A stretch of DNA of 57,654 nucleotides from Arthrobacter sp. UNC362MFTsu5.1 (GTDB lineage: Bacteria; Actinomycetota; Actinomycetes; Actinomycetales; Micrococcaceae), in NCBI RefSeq assembly GCF_000685965.1, contig NZ_JMLE01000029.1, forward strand, positions 1-57,654. Direction: 5' to 3'. The translations under genes and the position numbers were made by a program. Each line of letters starts with the position of its first letter. The stretch's first letter is position 1. This document shows, piece by piece, positions 35,777 to 43,273 of this stretch. The notes beneath the pieces were generated by a model. It was not told where the DNA came from. It did not search any database and saw nothing but the letters and a program-made list of their open reading frames with translations.

Positions 35777-36598
35777 ATGCGCGAACTCCAGGCCAGGATC
35801 ATTGAAGAAATGGGCGTCCAGCCCCGGATCGACCCCGCCGGGGAGGTGCGCAAACGCGTCACGTTCCTGAAGGACTACCTCAAGGCAACGAACACCAAGG
35901 GCTTCGTGCTGGGCATCTCCGGCGGCCTTGATTCCTCGCTCGCGGGCCGGCTTGCCCAGCTCGCTGTCGAAGAGCTCGCGGCAGAAGGAACGGACGCCAA
36001 TTTCGTGGCGGTCCGTCTCCCCTACGGTGTGCAGCACGATGAGGACGACGCCCAGGCCGCCCTGGACTTCATCAAGGCCAAGACCGAGTGGACGTTCAAC
36101 ATCTCCGCTGCGGTGGACGGCTTCGAGGACGAATTCGAGAAGACCGTGGGCAACGGAATCTCCGACTTCCACAAGGGCAACACCAAGGCCCGCACCCGCA
36201 TGATCGCGCAGTACGCTCTCGCCGGCGAGCACAACTACCTGGTCATCGGCACAGACCACGGCGCCGAATCCGTCACCGGATTCTTCACCAAGTTTGGCGA
36301 CGGCGGCGCGGACATCCTGCCGTTGTTCGGGCTGAACAAGCGCCAGAACCGGGCACTCCTCGCCGAGCTGGGCGCTCCCGCCCGGATCTGGGAGAAGGTG
36401 CCCACAGCCGATCTCCTGGACGGCAAGCCCGGCCGCACCGACGAGGACGAGCTCGGCATCACCTACGACCAGATCGATGACTACCTCGAGGGCCGCGAGG
36501 TCCCCGAGTCCGTGGCCGAATCGATCGAGCAGAAGTACCTCCGCACCCGCCACAAGCGCACTGTCCCGGTCACCATCTTCGACACCTGGTGGAAATAG
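35777..36598 (+). CDS. nadE: Ammonia-dependent NAD+ synthetase
   Basis: Enzyme of 273 residues (E. coli NadE 275) that amidates nicotinic acid adenine dinucleotide to NAD+ using ATP and ammonia. Seen: the PP-loop ISGGLDSSLAGR, VAVRLPYGVQHDEDDAQ, GTDHGAESVTGFFTKFGDGG and the C-terminal KRTVPVTIFDTWWK. There is no glutaminase domain, so it is the ammonia-dependent form. ATG 35777 fits family length; an upstream start would add nine residues. A bidirectional hairpin follows its stop. Confidence 0.95.
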   Translation: MRELQARIIEEMGVQPRIDPAGEVRKRVTFLKDYLKATNTKGFVLGISGGLDSSLAGRLAQLAVEELAAEGTDANFVAVRLPYGVQHDEDDAQAALDFIKAKTEWTFNISAAVDGFEDEFEKTVGNGISDFHKGNTKARTRMIAQYALAGEHNYLVIGTDHGAESVTGFFTKFGDGGADILPLFGLNKRQNRALLAELGAPARIWEKVPTADLLDGKPGRTDEDELGITYDQIDDYLEGREVPESVAESIEQKYLRTRHKRTVPVTIFDTWWK

Positions 36599-36627
36599 CC
36601 TGACCCCGGCAGCCGCCGGGGTCAGGC
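36598..36627. terminator. Bidirectional terminator hairpin between nadE and the cupredoxin gene
   Basis: A 13-bp perfect stem GCCTGACCCCGGC (36598-36610) with 36615-36627 and a 4-base loop, starting in the nadE stop codon. Convergent genes lie on both sides, so it can serve both. No U-tract. Confidence 0.85.
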
Positions 36628-36647
36628 TCTGAGTCCGCAGGTTCCGG

Positions 36648-37613
36648 TCAGTCCCGGACTTCCACAGTTCCCTTCATTCCCATGAAGTCGTGGAGGGCGC
36701 AGATGTAATCGAAATCTCCGGCCTTGTTGAACTTCACGGTGAAGGTGCTCTTCGGCAGCATCAGGCCGGAACTGAGGTCTCCGCCGGTGAAGTCAGCGGG
36801 GTCGCCCACGGCTGCGAACTCGTCGGCTGGCTCCTCGCCGAAGGTGACGGTGTGCGGAGCTCCCATGCCGTCATTTACAAACGTCACTTCGTCGCCAACG
36901 TGGACTACGATGTGGGCCCGGACGAACCGCATGAGCATGGCCGTCTCGTTGTCTGTGCCTGCGATGACGGTATGGTCATCGGCTTTGGCCCGCGCCGCGT
37001 CCCACTGCTCGTAGCCGTCCCGCAGGATCTTCCGTTCCTGTTTGTTGGACTGGCGGTCGTACTGCGACTGGGAGTAGGGGTAGTCGGTTCCCGCGTCCCG
37101 AACGTGAACGGTCCCCTTCATGGCCATGCCATGGACCAGGCAGTAGTAGATGAACTCGCCCGTGTCCGGGAATTTCAGCGTGTAGCGTCCCACTTCCTTG
37201 AAGCCGCTGTCCGAAACGTTCGTCATGACACCCGAGTTGTAGTACGACTTTCCGTCGTAAGTCTTGCCGCCTTGGGCTTCAACATACTGGGGATTCTCCG
37301 GGTTGAACGGCTGCGTGGACTCCAGGGACTGGCCTTCGGCAAGGAACGTCACAGTATGGATTTCTGCTGCGTTCGCTTTCCAGGTGATCTTGTCCCCGGC
37401 GTTAATGTAGATGTTTTCGGGGAGGAAGGACATCCCCTGAATCGCCTGGTCCGATGACTCGGAACCGACCTGCACAGTCCAGGTCCTGGGTGATTTTCCG
37501 CCGTCCGCGACGGCAGTGCCGCTGAGTGCAACCGGCATCAGCAGCGAGATCAGCGCCGCCACGAGCACGCGGATAAGGCGCGGGATCTGGCGGCTTTCTT
37601 TGTGGAGAGCCAT
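36648..37613 (-). CDS. Secreted protein with two cupredoxin (plastocyanin-like) domains
   Basis: Protein of 321 residues. Signal peptide: charged N-terminus, hydrophobic VLVAALISLLMPVALSG, then AVADGG. Two blue-copper-like domains: the first (about 45-170) has EIHTVTF and YYCLVHGMAMKGTVHV; the second (about 215-321) has APHTVTFGEEP and YICALHDFMGMKGTVEV. Each retains the His, Cys, His, Met ligand set of type 1 copper sites. Role: extracellular electron transfer or copper binding (inference). ATG 37613 is chosen because GAAGGA lies 9 bases upstream, whereas the earlier ATG abuts it. No redox partner is linked. Confidence 0.85.
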   Translation of the reverse strand: MALHKESRQIPRLIRVLVAALISLLMPVALSGTAVADGGKSPRTWTVQVGSESSDQAIQGMSFLPENIYINAGDKITWKANAAEIHTVTFLAEGQSLESTQPFNPENPQYVEAQGGKTYDGKSYYNSGVMTNVSDSGFKEVGRYTLKFPDTGEFIYYCLVHGMAMKGTVHVRDAGTDYPYSQSQYDRQSNKQERKILRDGYEQWDAARAKADDHTVIAGTDNETAMLMRFVRAHIVVHVGDEVTFVNDGMGAPHTVTFGEEPADEFAAVGDPADFTGGDLSSGLMLPKSTFTVKFNKAGDFDYICALHDFMGMKGTVEVRD

Positions 37614-37902
37614 AAGACTCATTCCTTCGGTGTGTTTCCCTGTGTTCTCGTAGGTGCCGGGAAACCGGTGATACGGTTCCGGCGTTCTCCTGCCACCGCG
37701 CCTACCCAGGCTCAGGCGGGAAGGCAGTCAATATATCCGGCGCGCCACCCTTACTCCTCAGCAGGATCACCGCTATGCATCCGGTGGGGGAAGGGACCGG
37801 TTGACGCAAGCGGCGTCGCCGCCGGTCCGATCGGTTGGACACTGCCGATACAGTTCCAATCGTGCTCCGACCAGAATAATTTGTCGATACTCCGGCAAAC
37901 CC

Positions 37903-38688
37903 TTAAGCGCCGCCCGGTGACCGCGTCAGCAGGGTGGAGATTCGGTGCGCCTCTTCCATCAGGAGGCGGCCCAGGGTTGCCTGCCGGTCCCCGCGGAACC
38001 GCGGCTCGATGCCGGTCAGCGACAACGCCCAGGCGGGGCGCCCTCGCTGGTCGAAAACCGCTGCGCCCATGCCCCAGCTGCCCTCCAGCACCAGCCCGGG
38101 ATTGACCGAATAGCCCGCCTGCCTGGTCTGGGCCAGGTTGTCCCGGACCAGGGCTTCGGTGTGCGCTGCAGCGAACTGACCGGCGTGCGCGGCCCAGTTG
38201 GCGAGCAGTTCCTCCTGTTCGGCCTCGGGCAGGAACGCCATGATCGCGGTGCCGGCGGACGCCACACCCAGCGGGAACCGGACGCCCTCGTGCAGCACAA
38301 ACGAACGCACGGGAAAGCTGCCTTCCTCGCGGAGCAGGCATACTGTTTCGGTTCCCCGGCGGATGGAGAAGAAGGCGCTTTCACCGGTTTCCTCGGCCAG
38401 CCGGCGCAGGCTGGGCCGGGCGATGTCCTCCAGCGGAAAGCGGGCTGAGGCCACGGAACCCATTAGCAGGATCTCCGGCCCGAGCACCCAGTTGCCGCTC
38501 TGCGGGTCCTGGTCCAGCAGCCCCTCGGACGCCAGCGAACTCAGCAGCCGGTGGACGGTGGGACGGGTAAGGCCCGATTCCCGAACCACTTCAACGAGCG
38601 GACTGCCTTCGGGCTGCCTGCCCACTATCCTCAGCAGGGTGGCCACCCTGCTCACCACTTGGGCCCCCTGGACCGGCACCGAAGTCAC
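37903..38688 (-). CDS. IclR-family transcriptional regulator
   Basis: Protein of 261 residues. Winged helix-turn-helix at about 10-75 (SRVATLLRIVGRQPEG, then ESGLTRPTVHRLLSSLASEG) and an IclR effector domain (SAFFSIRRGTETVCLLREEG, GVASAGTAIMAFLPEAE). It diverges from the CoA-transferase/thiolase operon, and matching 13-bp palindromes lie in the shared gap, so it most likely controls that operon and itself. The effector is probably an acyl or aromatic acid intermediate. Confidence 0.9.
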   Translation of the reverse strand: MTSVPVQGAQVVSRVATLLRIVGRQPEGSPLVEVVRESGLTRPTVHRLLSSLASEGLLDQDPQSGNWVLGPEILLMGSVASARFPLEDIARPSLRRLAEETGESAFFSIRRGTETVCLLREEGSFPVRSFVLHEGVRFPLGVASAGTAIMAFLPEAEQEELLANWAAHAGQFAAAHTEALVRDNLAQTRQAGYSVNPGLVLEGSWGMGAAVFDQRGRPAWALSLTGIEPRFRGDRQATLGRLLMEEAHRISTLLTRSPGGA

Positions 38689-38715
38689 AAATTCTCCCCT
38701 GAACCCTCGAAATCA

Positions 38716-38728
38716 TCCACAATATGGA
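38716..38728. promoter_or_regulatory. Probable IclR operator, regulator-proximal
   Basis: TCCACAATATGGA: arms TCCA/TGGA with a 5-base centre, 28 bases from the IclR start codon. Its layout matches the second site at 38836. A further half-site GTCCACA occurs near 38745. Confidence 0.5.
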
Positions 38729-38787
38729 CACATCACAGCATACCGTCCACACTGTAAAAATGCTCTAGATTCCGGCAAATTCGCGCC

Positions 38788-38848
38788 TTGACAGCCCCGA
38801 GAAACGCCCCGTACGCTCCCATTCCAGAACAACAGTCCACAAAGTGGA
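38788..38848 (+). promoter_or_regulatory. CoA-transferase operon promoter with IclR-type operator
   Basis: -35 TTGACA (38788-38793), 18-base spacer, -10 TACGCT (38812-38817). The palindrome TCCACAAAGTGGA at 38836-38848 lies just downstream of the predicted transcription start, a position suited to repression. The coding start is at 38907 with an AGGAGA site. Confidence 0.55.
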
Positions 38849-38906
38849 TTACCGGCTTCGCAGGGGACCCGCGCTGGCGGACCCGCCCGCTCAATGAGGA
38901 GATGCA

Positions 38907-39623
38907 ATGTCAAAGGTGAAATCCGGCCCGGCCGCCGCGCTGCAGGACGTGCTGCGGGACGGCATGACGCTCGCCGTCGGAGGCTTCGGCCTCAGCGGTA
39001 TCCCGGCTGATCTGATCGAGGCCGTCCGCGATTCCGGCGTCAAAGACCTGACCGTGGTGTCCAACAACATGGGCGTGGACGGCAAGGGCCTGGGCGTGCT
39101 GATCGAGGCCGGCCAGGTCCGCAAGGTGATCGCCTCCTATGTGGGCGAGAACAAGCTCTTCGCCGAGCAGTACCTTGCCGGCAAACTGGAAGTCGAGTTC
39201 ACGCCGCAGGGAACCCTCGCCGAACGCCTCCGCGCCGGCGGCGCCGGCATCCCGGCCTTCTACACCAAGACCGGTGTTGGCACCCTCGTCGCCGAGGGCA
39301 AGCCGCTGGCAGAGTTCGACGGCGAAACGTATGTCCAGGAGCGCGCCATCCTGGCCGACGTTGCGCTGGTCCACGCGCACACTGCGGACACTGACGGCAA
39401 CCTGATTTACCGTTACACGGCCCGCAACTTCAACCCGGTGGTGGCCACGGCCGGTGCCATCACGGTGGCCGAAGCCGAGGTGATCGTGGAACCCGGACAG
39501 CTGGATCCGAACCATGTGGTCACCCCCGGCGTGTTCATCCAGCGCCTGGTGCAGGCCAGCGGCCGGGTCAAGGACATCGAGCAGCGCACGGTACGCCCGC
39601 GGACCGAACTCGCATTTGCATAA
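38907..39623 (+). CDS. 3-oxoacid CoA-transferase subunit A
   Basis: Protein of 238 residues, alpha subunit of a two-subunit class I CoA-transferase (ScoA/AtoD/PcaI family). Seen: VGGFGLSGIPADLIEAV near the N-terminus (glycine-rich CoA-binding segment), VSNNMGVDGKGLGVLI, VEFTPQGTLAERLRAGG and IPAFYTKTGVGT. It moves CoA from succinyl-CoA to a 3-oxo acid such as acetoacetate or 3-oxoadipate. It is the first gene of a three-gene operon. The paired thiolase is SCP2-like rather than PcaF-like, which favours acetoacetate or another short 3-oxo acid; no other pca genes are visible. Confidence 0.9.
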   Translation: MSKVKSGPAAALQDVLRDGMTLAVGGFGLSGIPADLIEAVRDSGVKDLTVVSNNMGVDGKGLGVLIEAGQVRKVIASYVGENKLFAEQYLAGKLEVEFTPQGTLAERLRAGGAGIPAFYTKTGVGTLVAEGKPLAEFDGETYVQERAILADVALVHAHTADTDGNLIYRYTARNFNPVVATAGAITVAEAEVIVEPGQLDPNHVVTPGVFIQRLVQASGRVKDIEQRTVRPRTELAFA

Positions 39624-39651
39624 CCCCCTGAATCTATCTAAGGAGAACCCC

Positions 39652-40338
39652 ATGGCCTGGACCAGGGATGAAATGGCTGCCATCGCGGCCGAAGAACTGA
39701 ACGACGGCGACTACGTCAACCTCGGCATCGGCATCCCCACGCTGGTGGCCAACAACCTGCCCGACGGCGTCCGCGTGGTCCTGCAGAGCGAGAACGGCCT
39801 GCTCGGCATGGGCCCGTTCCCCTATGAGGGCGAGGAGGACGCCGACCTCATCAACGCCGGCAAGCAGACCGTCACGGTCCTCCCCGGCGGCAGCATCTTC
39901 GACTCGGCCGCGTCCTTCGGCATGATCCGCGGCGGCCACGTGAAGGTTGCCATCCTGGGCGCCATGCAGGTCTCCGGAGCAGGCGACCTCGCCAACTGGA
40001 CCATCCCGGGCAAGATGGTCAAGGGCATGGGCGGCGCCATGGACCTGGTGGCCGGCACACCGCGCGTTGTGGTGCTGACCGAACATAACGCCAAGGACGG
40101 CACCGCCAAGATCGTCAAGGAGTGCACCCTTCCCCTCACCGGCCTGAGCTGCGTGGACCGGATCATCAGCGACCTCGCGGTCTTTGACCTGGTGAAGGCA
40201 GACCCGGATGAAGCGAACGACGGCGGCCGGCAGCTCACGCTGACCCGGCTCGCCCCGGGCGTCACCGTGGAGGAACTCCGCGCGAAGACGGAAGCCGCCT
40301 TCGACGTCCAGCTCGAAAACGAAGGAGCCGCAGCATGA
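39652..40338 (+). CDS. 3-oxoacid CoA-transferase subunit B
   Basis: Protein of 228 residues, beta subunit. Seen: NDGDYVNLGIGIPTLVANNL, the catalytic Glu motif SENGLLGMGPFP, and GGAMDLVAGTPRVVVLTEHN. ATG 39652 follows a clear AGGAG, 28 bases after subunit A; a longer frame is not used. Its end overlaps the thiolase ATG by 4 bases. Together with subunit A it forms the active transferase, with a CoA thioester on the Glu as the family intermediate. Confidence 0.93.
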   Translation: MAWTRDEMAAIAAEELNDGDYVNLGIGIPTLVANNLPDGVRVVLQSENGLLGMGPFPYEGEEDADLINAGKQTVTVLPGGSIFDSAASFGMIRGGHVKVAILGAMQVSGAGDLANWTIPGKMVKGMGGAMDLVAGTPRVVVLTEHNAKDGTAKIVKECTLPLTGLSCVDRIISDLAVFDLVKADPDEANDGGRQLTLTRLAPGVTVEELRAKTEAAFDVQLENEGAAA

Positions 40339-41519
40339 GCCTCAAAGACCAGTTCGGCAAGGAAGTCCTGCTCACCGGCTGGGGCCACAGCCGCTTCGGC
40401 AAGCTGACCGACGAAACCCTCGAGTCCCTGATCGTCCAGGTGGCCACCGAGGCGATCGGCAACGCCGGGATCGAACCGAGTCAGATCGACGAAATCTACC
40501 TCGGCCAGTTCAACTCCGGCATGATGCCGCTGGCATTCCCGTCCTCCCTGGCCCTGCAGGTCTCGGAGCAGCTGGCCAACGTGCCCTCCACCCGCGTGGA
40601 GAACGCCTGCGCTTCCGGCTCTGCCGCGTTCCAGCAGGGCACTAAGTCGCTGCTGGCAGGCACCGCGAAGACCGTGCTGGTCATCGGTGCCGAAAAGATG
40701 ACGCACGCCGGAGCGGACGTCGTGGGCGCGGCCCTCCTCGGCGCGGACTACGACATGGCCGGCAAGGCCTCCACCACCGGCTTCACCGGCCTGTTCGCCG
40801 AGGTGGCCAAGCACTATGAGAAGCGCTACGGACCGGTGTCCGATGTCCTGGGCAGCATCGCGGCCAAGAACCACCGCAACGGTGTGGACAACCCTTATGC
40901 CCAGCTCCGCAAGGACCTCGGCGAGGAGTTCTGCCGCACCGTCTCGGACAAGAACCCGATGGTGGCCGACCCGCTGCGCCGCACCGACTGCTCCCCCGTG
41001 TCCGACGGCGCCGCCGCCGTCGTGCTGTCCGTCTCACCGACCGGCGGGGCAACCGCCCCGGTGCGGCTCGCCGGCTTCGGCCAGGCGAACGACTTCTTCC
41101 CGGCCGAGCGCCGGGACCCGACCGCTTTCGCCGCGACGCGTGCGTCCTGGCAGCGCGCGCTGGGGATGGCCGGCGTCGGGCTTGAGGACCTGGACTTCGC
41201 CGAAGTGCACGACTGCTTCACCATCGCCGAACTGCTCATGTACGAGGCGATGGGGCTGACCGAACCCGGCCAGGGTTCGCGCGCCGTGCAGGAAGGCTGG
41301 GTCTTCAAGGACGGCAAGCTGCCCATCAACGTCTCGGGCGGGCTCAAAGCCAAGGGCCACCCGGTCGGCGCCACCGGCGTCTCGCAGCACGTCATCGCCG
41401 CCATGCAGCTCACCGGCACCGCCGGCGACATGCAGCTCGCCAGCCCCCGCCGCGCCGCCGTGCAGAACATGGGCGGAGTGGGCATCGCCAACTACGTCAG
41501 CGTCCTCGAGGCCGTCTAA
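40335..41519 (+). CDS. SCP2-type thiolase (acetyl-CoA acetyltransferase-like)
   Basis: Thiolase-superfamily protein of 394 residues. Active-site Cys in NACASGSAAFQQG (about residue 93), HDCF motif in EVHDCFTIAELL, and KGHPVGATG with the catalytic His. The HDCF motif marks the SCP2-like subgroup, distinct from biosynthetic or beta-oxidation thiolases whose corresponding motif is NEAF. Expected reaction: thiolytic cleavage of a 3-oxoacyl-CoA formed by the upstream CoA-transferase. Last gene of the operon; its stop lies within a 13-bp direct repeat that flanks a palindromic element. Confidence 0.9.
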   Translation: MSLKDQFGKEVLLTGWGHSRFGKLTDETLESLIVQVATEAIGNAGIEPSQIDEIYLGQFNSGMMPLAFPSSLALQVSEQLANVPSTRVENACASGSAAFQQGTKSLLAGTAKTVLVIGAEKMTHAGADVVGAALLGADYDMAGKASTTGFTGLFAEVAKHYEKRYGPVSDVLGSIAAKNHRNGVDNPYAQLRKDLGEEFCRTVSDKNPMVADPLRRTDCSPVSDGAAAVVLSVSPTGGATAPVRLAGFGQANDFFPAERRDPTAFAATRASWQRALGMAGVGLEDLDFAEVHDCFTIAELLMYEAMGLTEPGQGSRAVQEGWVFKDGKLPINVSGGLKAKGHPVGATGVSQHVIAAMQLTGTAGDMQLASPRRAAVQNMGGVGIANYVSVLEAV

Positions 41520-41641
41520 CCGGAGTCCGCCCCGCCATGACCTTCTTTTGTCCGCAGGCAATGCCCGACACGCGCATGTACTCGCGTGTCGGGCCTTGTG
41601 GCCGTCGAAAGAAGGTCGTGACGGCGCTAGGCCGTCTAACC
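41509..41641. repeat. Palindromic element flanked by 13-bp direct repeats at the thiolase stop codon
   Basis: AGGCCGTCTAACC occurs at 41509-41521 (covering the thiolase stop) and again at 41629-41641. Between them is a nested palindrome: inner 12-bp perfect stem GCCCGACACGCG (41563-41574 with 41583-41594, 8-base loop) and an outer stem with GACCTTCTTT pairing AAAGAAGGTC (41533-41625 overall). The layout resembles a small non-coding mobile palindrome with a target duplication. Confidence 0.75.
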
Positions 41642-41652
41642 CCACCCATGTA

Positions 41653-41702
41653 AGTAGCAGCAGGTGTCGTTTTGAACCCTCAAAACGACACCTGCTGCTA
41701 CT
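41653..41702. terminator. Very strong bidirectional hairpin, 23-bp perfect stem
   Basis: Arm AGTAGCAGCAGGTGTCGTTT plus TGA (41653-41675) pairs perfectly with 41680-41702 around a 4-base loop ACCC. It lies between the convergent thiolase and ankyrin genes, 9 bases from the ankyrin stop. It contains a T-rich segment in each arm. It probably ends transcription both ways; such long perfect palindromes may also be dispersed repeats. Confidence 0.85.
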
Positions 41703-41710
41703 CAGTTGGG

Positions 41711-42448
41711 CTAGCGGCCCCGGATCAGGGCCACGATCTCCACGAAGCCCAGCCGCTCGGCGTTCTCCAGTGCAGTCCGCCCCTGGGGGTCCCGGATGCC
41801 GGGGTCCGCGCCCGCGTCGAGGAGCTGCCGCACTACGTCCTGTTGCCTGGGGCCGCCGTTGTTGAGCAGGATGGCTTCCTGCATGGCGGTCCAGCCCAGG
41901 TTGTTCACGTGGTTCACGGGCACGCCGGCGGCAATGAGGATCCGGACGGTGTCCACATGCCCGTGTTCGCTGGCGGGGATGAGAGCCGTTCCGCCGAAGC
42001 GGTTGGTGCTCCGGACGTCCGCGCCTGCGGCCAGGGTCAGCTGCAGCACTTCGTTGAACCCCTCGGCCCCGGCATAGAGGAACGCCGAGTCCTGGATGGC
42101 GTCCTTGGCATTGACGTTGCCGCCGGCCCGGATGAGCTCCGCCACCGCAGCGGCGTCGTTGGCTTTGGCCGCCCGGATGAGCCGCTGGTCCAGTTCCGCC
42201 TGCGCCTCAGGGGGCAACGCAGGCGGAGATTCTGCCATGGGCGTGGCGTCCGTGGTCTGCCCTGCCGACGGAATCGCCGTCGGCGTCCCGGGAGTGACGT
42301 GAACGGTCGACGGCGGCGAGTCCAGCCGCTCCGGCTGTCCCGGACCAGCCTGGCAGCCAGCAAGGAAAGCTGCCATGCCGCCGGCGGCGGCGAGCACTGC
42401 CAGTCGCCGCCGGCCCGATGCAACTCGCCACGTCCTGAACCGCCCCAT
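41711..42448 (-). CDS. Lipoprotein with ankyrin repeats
   Basis: Protein of 245 residues. The signal MGRFRTWRVASGRRRLAVLA with hydrophobic AAAGGMAAFLAGC gives a lipobox (FLAGC) with the modified Cys at about 32. A Pro/Thr-rich spacer is followed by about four ankyrin repeats (95-240), for example NRFGGTALIPASEHGHVDTV and DPQGRTALENAERLGFVEIV. It would be a surface-tethered protein-interaction module. Its partner may be the GlcG-like protein encoded 10 bases upstream in the same operon (inference). The frame is open much further 5', but that part lies inside the neighbour gene. Confidence 0.83.
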   Translation of the reverse strand: MGRFRTWRVASGRRRLAVLAAAGGMAAFLAGCQAGPGQPERLDSPPSTVHVTPGTPTAIPSAGQTTDATPMAESPPALPPEAQAELDQRLIRAAKANDAAAVAELIRAGGNVNAKDAIQDSAFLYAGAEGFNEVLQLTLAAGADVRSTNRFGGTALIPASEHGHVDTVRILIAAGVPVNHVNNLGWTAMQEAILLNNGGPRQQDVVRQLLDAGADPGIRDPQGRTALENAERLGFVEIVALIRGR

Positions 42449-42458
42449 GGACCAGAGC

Positions 42459-43034
42459 CTACTTCGCGGTTCCGGCGGCCGCAGCGGCAATGGACTCGGC
42501 GCCGGCCGTGGCGCAGGCTTCGTCCAGGGCACCGTCCGGGGCACCGCCCACGCCGATGCCGGCCACGGACACGCCGTTGACCTTGACCGGGACGCCGCCG
42601 GCGAGGAACAGGGTGCCGGGGAGGTCCGCGATGCTGGGTCCGTTGCCGTTGATGCGCTTGGCGAGCTCGCTGGTGGGCGTGCCGAAGGCCGCGGCGGTGT
42701 AGGCCTTCTGCTGCGCGGCCTCAATGGTGTGCTCGGCCGCGTTGTCGCCGCGAAGGAGTGCCTGGACGGTGCCGAACCGGTCCACCAGGGCCACCGTGAC
42801 GAACGGCAGCTTGTCGGCCTGGCACTTGGCGAGGGCGGCCTTGACGGCGTCCGCGGAGGCACCCACGCTGATCCGGTTCTGCGCCACCACGGTTTCGGGC
42901 GACGGCTGGACGTCGACGGCGGGCACAGCGGCGGGCACGGGTGCCGGCACGGCGTTGGCCGCAGCCGTCAGCCCTCCGGTCAGGAGCAGTGCTCCGGCAG
43001 CAGCAGCGGCGGCGATCTTGTTGGACTTCTTCAC
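42459..43034 (-). CDS. Exported GlcG/HbpS-family protein
   Basis: Protein of 191 residues. Signal peptide: KKSNKI, then AAAAAAGALLLTGGLTAAANA. The rest is one GlcG/HbpS domain: VTVALVDRFGTVQALLRGDN, AQQKAYTAAAFGTPTSELA, LPGTLFLAGGVPVKVNGVSV and GIGVGGAPDGALDEACATAG. HbpS from Streptomyces is an extracellular haem-binding sensor accessory; other members have unknown roles. GTG 43034 with an AAGGAGA site decides the start. Followed by the ankyrin lipoprotein gene. Haem binding is not shown by the sequence. Confidence 0.87.
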   Translation of the reverse strand: MKKSNKIAAAAAAGALLLTGGLTAAANAVPAPVPAAVPAVDVQPSPETVVAQNRISVGASADAVKAALAKCQADKLPFVTVALVDRFGTVQALLRGDNAAEHTIEAAQQKAYTAAAFGTPTSELAKRINGNGPSIADLPGTLFLAGGVPVKVNGVSVAGIGVGGAPDGALDEACATAGAESIAAAAAGTAK

Positions 43035-43273
43035 GGGTTCTCCTTGGATCGGGGCATCAGAGGCTTGCGTCTCAAACGACCTCAGCGGCACTGCCCGGGT
43101 TCGTTCCCGGGCCTCGAATCCATCCTCCCGGCCGGGGGCGCAGCCGGCATCGGGCAATGGTCTGCCGCAGCCTCCCCCATCGGGCTGGGCGTATCAGCCA
43201 AATGGCTGAGAGACCAATAACGGCGCGGGCCCTAGCATGGTGAGGAGAACTCCTCCACCGGAACCGGACCCCC

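Noticed and set aside
38907..41519. Assignment of the CoA-transferase/thiolase operon to the protocatechuate (pca) pathway
   Set aside because: The thiolase has the SCP2-type HDCF motif and no other pca genes are present; a generic 3-oxoacid role is safer.
41711..42862. Longer ankyrin protein starting inside the GlcG-like gene
   Set aside because: The extension lies out of frame within a clear coding gene; the lipoprotein signal at 42448 gives the natural start.
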